Position numbers and translations under genes: made by a program | The notes under the pieces: generated by a model | The model's input: only the letters and a program-made list of their open reading frames with translations | Database searches by the model: none | Told to the model about the DNA's origin: nothing | Shown: positions 1 to 5,766 of the stretch, one piece after another | Layout of the letters: the number at the start of each line of letters is the position of its first letter | How positions within the stretch are numbered: position 1 is the stretch's first letter | Assembly (NCBI GenBank): GCA_038061595.1 | Contig: JBBTYZ010000012.1 | Span: 1 to 24,478, forward strand | DNA length: 24,478 nucleotides | Direction of reading: 5' to 3' | Source: JBBTYZ01 sp038061595 | GTDB taxonomy: Bacteria > Patescibacteriota > Minisyncoccia > UBA6257 > GWB1-50-10

Positions 1-321
1 GTGGGTATTATGAGCCCATTTAACTGGAAAATTACCGAGGCCTTTCCACCTATTAACGCGCACCAGACTAATTGTCACTATACTGGTCGCTGTTTCGATT
101 TTTCGGTTCAATCGCCAAACTTTTCGTCTAGTGAATTTTGTACTCGGTTAAAATTTATTTCAAGAGGTGCTGTTAGTAGGGGGTTTAATTTAGTCGCTAT
201 TGAAGGACTTCCGACTAATAGTTGTTCTACCGGCCCTGATATTATCCCGCAGGGATTGGCCGAGGGCGTGCTCAGGAAGGCTTATGTTACAAGCACGGTT
301 TTTCATATCCACATACAATAA
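1..321 (+). CDS. C-terminal part of a secreted M15/hedgehog-type zinc peptidase (5' truncated by window edge)
   Basis: The reading frame is open from the first base, so the true start lies outside the window and the first GTG is not evidence of a start. What remains looks like the catalytic end of an LD/DD-carboxypeptidase-like domain. H26 and D33 (window numbering) form an HxxxxxxD arrangement within HYTGRCFDF, and the last residues, FHIHI, supply a C-terminal His as a third likely zinc ligand (H102 or H104). Peptidases of this superfamily cut peptidoglycan cross-bridges or stem peptides outside the cytoplasmic membrane. C31 together with other cysteines (C25, C47, C75) could form disulfides, which fits an exported protein. 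The stop codon is two bases before the next gene, suggesting co-transcription. Family assignment is by motif only; the upstream domains, which would show the substrate or anchoring, are not visible. Confidence 0.6.
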   Translation: MGIMSPFNWKITEAFPPINAHQTNCHYTGRCFDFSVQSPNFSSSEFCTRLKFISRGAVSRGFNLVAIEGLPTNSCSTGPDIIPQGLAEGVLRKAYVTSTVFHIHIQ

Positions 322-323
322 AA

Positions 324-1493
324 ATGAAAAGAATTTATAAAATATCAATTATTTCTGGGATAGCGCTCATCTTAATCGTTGGTATATATTTTGTCTCTAG
401 AAGTTTTTTGACCCCAAAACCTGTGCCCTCGCCCGAGGTAAGTGGCACGCCCCTACCAACGGCTCCTGGCAATAATGGTTCAGATACCACAACAGCGCCC
501 GGAACAGATGGCAAGACGCTTGCTCTTAAGAAATTGTCCGAAGAGGAAGTTTTTGATTTTGGAGTGGTACAAGCAAGCGGCGAGATTTTCTATCTTACTC
601 CCACAGGAAAAGTTTTGAGCGCTAAAGATGGCCCAGATCTTGAAATATCAGGACAGAACGTAAACGCACTAAACCATATAGAACTTAGTCCAAGAGATCA
701 AAAATTCCTCGTTTCTTTCGGAGACCCCAAAAGACCTCAGTGGGGAATCTTTGATTTGATTGATAAAATTTGGCGACCACTTCCTATAGAGATTACTAAC
801 GCTGCTTGGGGAGTCGACAACGATAAACTAATAGCAAGTATTAAGAAAACAAACGAATATAATTTAAGCGAGGTGGATCTTACAAAATCTCCACCGACTT
901 ACAAAATTATAATCAGAGATTTTCGAATGAAAGACGTTGAGTTGTCTTACTCCGGAAACCAAAAATTAATAATAAAAGAAAGGCCTTCCGCGAGTTACGA
1001 AGGCCGAGCTTGGCAATTAGATCTAAAAACAGGTTCGTTTAATTTAGTTGTCCCACCAGAGAGGGGGCTGATAATAGGTTGGGCGAGAGACGGGTCAACC
1101 GCTTTTAAATTCAGCGCCCTAAGTTTCTATACACTAGGTTTAAATCTCGCTTCCGCAATTAAAACTGATTTCGTCACACTACCGGAGAAATGTGATGCGG
1201 TTTTAGAAGTAGGTTTTTGTTTTGTTCCACAAAATCTAACACTAAGAAACGTACTCCCTGATGATTATTTTTCGAAAGAATTCTTTTCAATAGATGCTCT
1301 GATTCAATTCGATGTAATAAGCGGATTAAGTCAGGAGATTTTAAGAAGTGGGGAAGGAAACGTTGTTGCGCTCGACGCTAAGAATCCAAAAGTTTTTAGA
1401 AATAAGATTTATTTTATAAACAGATATGACAACAATCTGTATGAATTAGACGGGTTGCCGGAATTAAAAGTAAACAAAGATCTTCCGCTCTAA
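324..1493 (+). CDS. Membrane-anchored protein of unknown function, possible beta-propeller ectodomain
   Basis: This 389-aa protein starts with a basic N-terminus and one hydrophobic segment (about residues 7-26) acting as an uncleaved anchor or signal sequence. A Pro/Thr/Ser/Gly-rich linker follows (about 30-64). The rest (about 70-389) is a long beta-strand-rich region with repeating pieces such as SPRDQKFLVSF, WGVDNDKLIAS and WARDGSTAFKF. Such hydrophobic-strand repeats with W/D turns are typical of WD40/TolB-like beta-propellers, but no family signature is clear, so the propeller reading is an inference. It follows the peptidase by only two bases and converges on khpB, leaving one base between the two stop codons. 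No SD is visible. An extracytoplasmic role next to a peptidoglycan peptidase is plausible; no specific function can be named. Confidence 0.75.
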   Translation: MKRIYKISIISGIALILIVGIYFVSRSFLTPKPVPSPEVSGTPLPTAPGNNGSDTTTAPGTDGKTLALKKLSEEEVFDFGVVQASGEIFYLTPTGKVLSAKDGPDLEISGQNVNALNHIELSPRDQKFLVSFGDPKRPQWGIFDLIDKIWRPLPIEITNAAWGVDNDKLIASIKKTNEYNLSEVDLTKSPPTYKIIIRDFRMKDVELSYSGNQKLIIKERPSASYEGRAWQLDLKTGSFNLVVPPERGLIIGWARDGSTAFKFSALSFYTLGLNLASAIKTDFVTLPEKCDAVLEVGFCFVPQNLTLRNVLPDDYFSKEFFSIDALIQFDVISGLSQEILRSGEGNVVALDAKNPKVFRNKIYFINRYDNNLYELDGLPELKVNKDLPL

Positions 1494-1494
1494 T

Positions 1495-1923
1495 CTAGGA
1501 AAGGTGTTTTATTACGATTCGTCTGTCTTTCCCAAGACCTACGCTCTCTGTCTTCAAATCCGGATGGGTTGTAATTTCCACATGGACTAACCGCCTTTCG
1601 TAAGCATTCATTGGGGGGAGTTCTACTTCTTTTTTCGAAACCATTGCTTTTTTAGCCGCAGCTCTTGCAAGTTCTGTTATAAGGCGTTCTCGCTCTTTCC
1701 TGTAATAATTTAAATCTATTATATAAGACTGCTCACCCCCTCTCGTAAGCATAAGATTAACCAAGTGTTCCAGCGCAGATAAGATGGCCGGGACTCTGTT
1801 TTCTAAAGCCTCGTCTTCTACAAAAAGTGATATTTTATGATGGTCTTCGTCAACATCAATGCGGCTTATTGTGAGCCCCATCATTTTCAGTATTGTTTGT
1901 ATTTTCTCTTGTGGTTTTTCCAT
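1495..1923 (-). CDS. khpB: KhpB/Jag RNA-binding protein (KH-II + R3H), short form
   Basis: This is the SpoIIIJ-associated protein, an RNA-binding partner found beside yidC in many bacteria. At 142 aa it lacks the Jag-N domain of longer homologues. Residues about 5-75 correspond to the KH-II region and about 80-142 to the R3H domain, whose RxxxH signature is R110-RLV-H114, followed by TESVGLGKDRRIVI as in family members. The KH loop that normally reads GxxG appears as N42-R-V-P45, so nucleic-acid binding by the KH half may be lost. The ATG at 1923 lies inside yidC, giving a 68-nt overlap in another frame. Starting at M14 or M15 instead would shorten the overlap but still leave one. Order rpmH-rnpA-yidC-khpB is the conserved bacterial arrangement, which makes the assignment firm. 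Confidence 0.9.
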   Translation of the reverse strand: MEKPQEKIQTILKMMGLTISRIDVDEDHHKISLFVEDEALENRVPAILSALEHLVNLMLTRGGEQSYIIDLNYYRKERERLITELARAAAKKAMVSKKEVELPPMNAYERRLVHVEITTHPDLKTESVGLGKDRRIVIKHLS

Positions 1924-2587
1924 GTTCTTTGATGTTAATTTTTTTATTTATAATAATCTGTTGTCCTAAAGAAAACAATGTTGTGACGGACCAATATAGT
2001 CCGAGGGCCGCGGGAAAGTTTGTGAGTATCACAAGGGTAAGTATGGGGCCTATCATCACCATCATTCTTCCGCTCCTTGCAATCGCATTTTCTTCCCCCG
2101 AAGATTTGGGCGGAAGGGATAATTTGCCTTGGACATATTGCAATGCCGCGGCAACTATCGTAAGTATCAAGCTTTTCTCTCCCAAGTCAATTAAACCTAA
2201 AAACCCATGATTGTCAAAAACCCCACCAGATATGCCCTTAAAGAAAACTTGATAAAGGGCTATTAGGATTGGTAATTGAATTAATAATAAAAACACGCCC
2301 GAGAAAGGATTTAGTTTGTGCTCTTTATATAGACTAAGTAGTTGTTTCGCTTGCTCTTCTCTGTTGTCTTTGTGATCGAGTTGTATTTTCTTTATATGTG
2401 GTTGGAGACGCTGCATCAAAGACTGGTCTTTCGCGCCTTTATAAAAAAGTGGAAACAAAACAACACGGATTAGAACAGTGAGTAATATTACTGAGACGCC
2501 CAAATCGTGAAAGGCGAGATTGTTATATATATAAACTAGAATTGATAAGATTGGTTCGTAAAGGTATGTGTTAAAAAGATTTGTCAT
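1856..2587 (-). CDS. yidC: YidC/Oxa1 membrane protein insertase
   Basis: The protein inserts and folds membrane proteins, with or without SecYEG. It is 243 aa, the compact form without the large periplasmic domain of proteobacterial YidC. The first helix (about residues 28-50) holds the conserved positively charged groove residue in TVLIRVVLFPLFY (R41). A cytoplasmic hairpin rich in K/Q/D/E follows (about 52-92). The remaining helices cover about 97-117, 133-152 and 174-212, and include FPAALGLYWSVTTLFSLGQQ, a strong family signature. The C-terminal tail is hydrophilic and rich in N, T, K and H, as expected for a ribosome-facing tail, and its last 22 codons overlap khpB. It lies eight bases after rnpA, consistent with one transcript from the rpmH promoter. 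Confidence 0.95.
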   Translation of the reverse strand: MTNLFNTYLYEPILSILVYIYNNLAFHDLGVSVILLTVLIRVVLFPLFYKGAKDQSLMQRLQPHIKKIQLDHKDNREEQAKQLLSLYKEHKLNPFSGVFLLLIQLPILIALYQVFFKGISGGVFDNHGFLGLIDLGEKSLILTIVAAALQYVQGKLSLPPKSSGEENAIARSGRMMVMIGPILTLVILTNFPAALGLYWSVTTLFSLGQQIIINKKINIKEHGKTTRENTNNTENDGAHNKPH

Positions 2588-2595
2588 TTGTTATC

Positions 2596-2835
2596 TTAAA
2601 TTTGTTCAATAATTTCTTTCTTTAAATCGTTAAAGGTTCTTTTAAGCGCTTCTTTCGTTAAGATGATGGTAAAATCGTGTCTGTTGGCTACCAAATACGG
2701 CTTCATAATTATCCTTACTCTTCTTTTTAACAAATTTCTTTCGGTTGCTTTCTTAGAAACCGACGTGCCCACCACAACTATTAGTGTGTTAGTTTGTGAA
2801 CCAGCCCGCCTTGTTTTAAGGATAGCGCTCCGCAT
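2596..2835 (-). CDS. rnpA: Ribonuclease P protein component, N-terminally short
   Basis: RnpA is the protein cofactor that helps the RNase P RNA bind pre-tRNA 5' leaders. The signature RNR region is present as KKATERNLLKRRVR (about residues 28-41), preceded by the strand TLIVVVGTSVS and followed by the C-terminal helix EALKRTFNDLKKEI. At 79 aa it is clearly shorter than the usual 105-120 aa. The missing part is the N-terminal helix/strand segment and a loop before the RNR box. The codon directly before the ATG is TAA in the same frame, so the protein cannot simply be extended upstream. It lies 19 bases after rpmH in the usual rpmH-rnpA pair. The gene for the catalytic RNA, rnpB, was not seen in this window. 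Confidence 0.9.
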   Translation of the reverse strand: MRSAILKTRRAGSQTNTLIVVVGTSVSKKATERNLLKRRVRIIMKPYLVANRHDFTIILTKEALKRTFNDLKKEIIEQI

Positions 2836-2854
2836 TTAAAGAAATTGAACCAAA

Positions 2855-2989
2855 TCAGACAACGAGCTTTCGTCTTCCTTTTTTTCGTCTCCTTTTAAGG
2901 ACGTTTCTGCCGGCAGTACTACGACTTCTTTTTAAAAAACCGTGGGTTCTTCCTCTTTTTTTCTTTTTTGGGCTGTAAGTGAAGCTCAT
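2855..2989 (-). CDS. rpmH: Ribosomal protein bL34
   Basis: This 44-codon gene was found by translating the minus strand between rnpA and dnaA. The product begins MSFTYSPKKKKRGRTHGFLK and ends KRRRKKGRRKLVV before TGA. This matches bL34 throughout: the YxPkkrkR.r.HGF start, an R-x-s-t-x-x-G-R-x-V-L motif and a polybasic tail. bL34 is a small, almost entirely basic protein of the large ribosomal subunit. The ATG sits in the rpmH-dnaA intergenic space 12 bases or fewer from a DnaA-box-like sequence, with no SD. It heads the cluster rpmH-rnpA-yidC-khpB, the textbook arrangement beside bacterial replication origins. Confidence 0.97.
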   Translation of the reverse strand: MSFTYSPKKKKRGRTHGFLKRSRSTAGRNVLKRRRKKGRRKLVV

Positions 2990-2993
2990 TTTG

Positions 2994-3002
2994 TTGTCCA
3001 CA
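2994..3002 (+). promoter_or_regulatory. DnaA-box-like nonamer TTGTCCACA
   Basis: TTGTCCACA differs by one base from the common DnaA box TTATCCACA and equals the form preferred in some actinobacteria. It lies between the divergent rpmH and dnaA start sites, just downstream of the proposed rpmH -10 element, where DnaA binding could repress rpmH transcription or mark the origin. Only one good copy is visible here, so the site is suggestive rather than proven. Confidence 0.5.
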
Positions 3003-3013
3003 ACTCATTAACA

Positions 3014-3042
3014 ATTAAACCACATTTATCTTTGGAATTCAA
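3014..3042 (-). promoter_or_regulatory. Predicted sigma70-type promoter of the rpmH cluster
   Basis: On the minus strand a -35 TTGAAT (3037-3042) is followed after exactly 17 bases by a -10 TTTAAT (3014-3019), each one mismatch from a good consensus. Transcription would start near 3007, about 18 bases before the rpmH ATG, and run through the DnaA-box-like site. Confidence 0.5.
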
Positions 3043-3044
3043 TA

Positions 3045-3073
3045 TTGCAACATGGTTTAAATATACCTATCAT
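3045..3073 (+). promoter_or_regulatory. Predicted dnaA promoter
   Basis: TTGCAA (3045-3050), a 17-base spacer and TATCAT (3068-3073, one mismatch from TATAAT) form a plausible promoter. It would give a 5' UTR of about 50 bases before the dnaA ATG at 3131. Its -35 region partly overlaps the oppositely oriented rpmH promoter, so the two would compete. Confidence 0.45.
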
Positions 3074-3130
3074 AAGCTATATCCTAATAGAAAAAATTAT
3101 TGTTTAATTTTTTCCTTTGAGTTAAATCAT

Positions 3131-4504
3131 ATGAACCAACAAGATATTTGGCGCACCGTTTTGGGAGAGGTTGAGCTTCAGATCTCAAGACCTAATTTCC
3201 TTACTTGGTTGAAACAAAGTGAATTTCTTGGAAAAAATGAGAAGGAGGGAGTTGCTCTTGTTGGCTTACCAAACAATTTCGCGAAAGAATGGGTTAAAAA
3301 TAGATATCATAAACTTATTTTGGGATCGTTGAGGAGTTTAGACGGCTCTATAAAAAACATTGATTATGTGGTTGTTAATCAAAACTCACCACTAGTTGTT
3401 CGCGATAAGCCGAGGGCGGTAAAGACAACGCCGGAACCACAATCGACTCTTATGGAATTAAAGATTGATCCTAAAACAAATCTTAATCCTCGATACAATT
3501 TAAAATCATTTGTGGTTGGCTCATCAAACGAACTCGCTCACGCCGCTGTCCAAGCGATAATAAAAGATGTTGGCAAAAGATATAATCCTCTTTTTATTTA
3601 CGGGGGTGTGGGTTTGGGTAAAACTCACCTACTCCAAGCAGCGGGCAATGAAATAGAAAATTTATATAATAAAAAAATAAGAGTTCTTTATGTTTCTTCC
3701 GAAAAATTCACAAACGATGTTGTTTGGGCAATACGAAACAAAAAAACAGATGATATGAAGACAAAATATCGCGATGTCGATGTTTTAATAATAGATGACA
3801 TCCAATTCATTGGAGGAAAACCGTCCACCGAACAAGAGTTTTTTAATACCTTTAATGTTCTCTACGAAAACAACAAACAAATAATAATATCTTCTGATAG
3901 ACCTCCGGCTGCCATCCCAACCCTAGAAGAACGGCTAAAATCAAGATTTAAGGTCGGAATGACAGCTGATGTTGGTTATCCTGACTATGAAATGCGCTTA
4001 GCCATCTTAAAGAACAAGACCCAAGAACAAGGTTGGAGCATAGAGGATAAAACAATAGAAGCTATAGCGGCGAAGGTACAAAAAAACATTAGGGAGCTAG
4101 AGGGGGTATTGAATAAGGTTGTGTTTTATCAGCAATACAAGAACGAGAACATCGATAGTAAAAAGTTAGAAGAAATAATAAACGAGATAACGCAGGTCTC
4201 TTCAAAAAACATAACAGCAAACGAAATCATAAAATCCGTCGCCGATTTCTTTGAAATTTCCCCCACAGACCTTACGGGCCGAAGTAGAAAAAGCGAGGTT
4301 GTTGAGCCTCGTCAGGTTTGCATGTATCTCTTACGAGACGTATTAAAACTCTCTTACCCTCATATAGGAGAAAAAATCGGGAATCGCGACCACACCACAG
4401 CGATTCACGCTTGCGAAAAAATCTCTAGAGACATCAACCAAAACCCGGGACTCAATCAAAAAATAATGTTGGTTAAGGAAAGGATGTACAAAACCAGTGG
4501 ATAA
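3131..4504 (+). CDS. dnaA: Chromosomal replication initiator DnaA
   Basis: DnaA is the AAA+ ATPase that binds DnaA boxes and melts the origin. The 457-aa product shows all four domains. Domain I (about 1-80) starts MNQQDIWRTVLGEVELQISR. A short linker covers about 85-115. The AAA+ core (about 117-340) has Walker A GGVGLGKT (158-165) and Walker B VLIIDDIQF (D222, D223). The DNA-binding domain IV carries the signature DHTTAIHACEK (420-430), preceded by EPRQVCMYLLRD. The open frame extends upstream to a GTG at 2942, but that extension would run through rpmH and the promoter region and looks nothing like DnaA, so the ATG at 3131 is chosen. No SD precedes it. dnaN follows after 139 bases. Confidence 0.97.
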   Translation: MNQQDIWRTVLGEVELQISRPNFLTWLKQSEFLGKNEKEGVALVGLPNNFAKEWVKNRYHKLILGSLRSLDGSIKNIDYVVVNQNSPLVVRDKPRAVKTTPEPQSTLMELKIDPKTNLNPRYNLKSFVVGSSNELAHAAVQAIIKDVGKRYNPLFIYGGVGLGKTHLLQAAGNEIENLYNKKIRVLYVSSEKFTNDVVWAIRNKKTDDMKTKYRDVDVLIIDDIQFIGGKPSTEQEFFNTFNVLYENNKQIIISSDRPPAAIPTLEERLKSRFKVGMTADVGYPDYEMRLAILKNKTQEQGWSIEDKTIEAIAAKVQKNIRELEGVLNKVVFYQQYKNENIDSKKLEEIINEITQVSSKNITANEIIKSVADFFEISPTDLTGRSRKSEVVEPRQVCMYLLRDVLKLSYPHIGEKIGNRDHTTAIHACEKISRDINQNPGLNQKIMLVKERMYKTSG

Positions 4505-4643
4505 TAATTCTGATTAAATTTTTTAAACACACAATATCAACATCTTTTCCTTAGTTTATTAAAAAAACAAAGAGATATTTTTCAACACCAGAAAGAAAAA
4601 ACAAAGTTATTAGACAATTAACACCCACTACTAAACACTACTA
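4496..4643 (+). other. AT-rich dnaA-dnaN intergenic region, candidate oriC
   Basis: The end of dnaA carries AGTGGATAA (4496-4504), which on the minus strand reads TTATCCACT, one mismatch from the consensus DnaA box. It is followed by about 100 bases made mostly of A and T with long A runs, suitable for unwinding. Near dnaN the minus strand has TAGTAG-type triplets (complement of ACTACTAAACACTACTA, 4626-4642) reminiscent of DnaA-trio motifs. In several phyla the origin lies exactly here, but box density is low, so this is a candidate only. Confidence 0.4.
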
Positions 4644-5753
4644 ATGAAATTAATATTATTAAAAAACAATCTATTAGCGGGGTTGGGGATTGTGGAAAGA
4701 GCAATTACAGATAATCCAAACCAACCGATTTTAAAAAACGTTTTAATCGATGCAAAAGATAATAAAATTTATTTAACCTCAACCAATCTTGAGTTGGCTA
4801 TAAAACACCTTGTACCCGGAAAAATAATAGAAACCGGTTCAACAACCGTACCTCTTGGATTGTTTAATAATATTATTAAAAACCTGAACTCGGAAAGAGT
4901 TAGTTTGGAAGAAAAGAACAAACAGTTTTTTGTAAATACAGACAATTACGAAGCAACTATTCAAGGATTAGGATCAAAAGACTTTCCGATAATACCATCT
5001 ATTCAAAACAAAAAAAACTTTTTACAAATAAAATCGAACCAGTTTTTAGAAGTATTATCCAAAGCCATTGTAGCAGCACAATATTCGGATATACGACCGG
5101 AAATAAGCGGCGTTTTGATGAAATATAAAAACAACGAACTTGTATTAGTAGCAACCGATAGTTTTCGATTAACAGAGATAAAAACCAAAAACCTAGGAGA
5201 ACAATCGTTGCCGGAAGAAACATCCGTAGTGGTTCCTTTGAGAACAGCAAGCGAATTATTAAGAATACTTACGGACTCGGAAGAAATGCTTGAAATTTTC
5301 ATAGATTCAAACCAAATACTTTTTCAAACAAACAACACATCTATTATATCCAGGCTCATAGACGGTGTTTTTCCTGATTACGAATCCATACTTCCTAAAC
5401 AAACAAAGAATGAAATTGTTATAAACCGTGCCGAGTTTGTAAACGGAGTAAAGTTAGCAAGAGTGTTTTCTGGAAGAGCGAACGACATCACTCTTTCTGT
5501 AGGAGAAAGCAAGAAGTTTATCGAAATATATTCTGCCGATTCCTCGATAGGAAAAAACTCATACAAGATACCAATCAAATTAAAAGGAGAAAAACTATCG
5601 GTCACCTTCAATTGGAAATACCTTTTAGACGGGCTCTCGATTTATAAAAACGAGGAAATATTTTTAGGGCTGAATGCTTCTGACAAACCAGCGATAATAA
5701 AGAACCCGAGCGAACCCCAAGCACTTTATGTCTTAATGCCGATAAAAAGTTAG
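4644..5753 (+). CDS. dnaN: DNA polymerase III beta subunit (sliding clamp)
   Basis: The 369-aa protein has the length and three-domain layout of the bacterial sliding clamp, which forms a ring around DNA and tethers the polymerase. Recognisable pieces are the N-terminal strand pattern with AITDNPNQPILKNVLI, the domain 1 TNLELAI segment, domain 2 VATDSFRLTEIK with GVFPDYESILP, and the C-terminal end ALYVLMPIKS, where the M-P-[IVM] close is typical. The ATG at 4644 has no SD and lies in an AT-rich leader. It is the gene next to dnaA in most bacteria. Its 3' end converges on the penicillin-binding protein gene with 13 bases between. Confidence 0.97.
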   Translation: MKLILLKNNLLAGLGIVERAITDNPNQPILKNVLIDAKDNKIYLTSTNLELAIKHLVPGKIIETGSTTVPLGLFNNIIKNLNSERVSLEEKNKQFFVNTDNYEATIQGLGSKDFPIIPSIQNKKNFLQIKSNQFLEVLSKAIVAAQYSDIRPEISGVLMKYKNNELVLVATDSFRLTEIKTKNLGEQSLPEETSVVVPLRTASELLRILTDSEEMLEIFIDSNQILFQTNNTSIISRLIDGVFPDYESILPKQTKNEIVINRAEFVNGVKLARVFSGRANDITLSVGESKKFIEIYSADSSIGKNSYKIPIKLKGEKLSVTFNWKYLLDGLSIYKNEEIFLGLNASDKPAIIKNPSEPQALYVLMPIKS

Positions 5754-5766
5754 AGCGAACAAACCC

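Noticed and set aside
1893..2210. A 105-codon plus-strand frame opposite yidC and khpB
   Set aside because: It is the reverse complement of well-supported genes and its hydrophobic start merely mirrors codons of the membrane helices.
2942..3130. N-terminal extension of DnaA by 63 codons from a GTG at 2942
   Set aside because: It would overlap rpmH on the other strand and the divergent promoters, and the added sequence bears no resemblance to DnaA domain I, which begins properly at the ATG at 3131.
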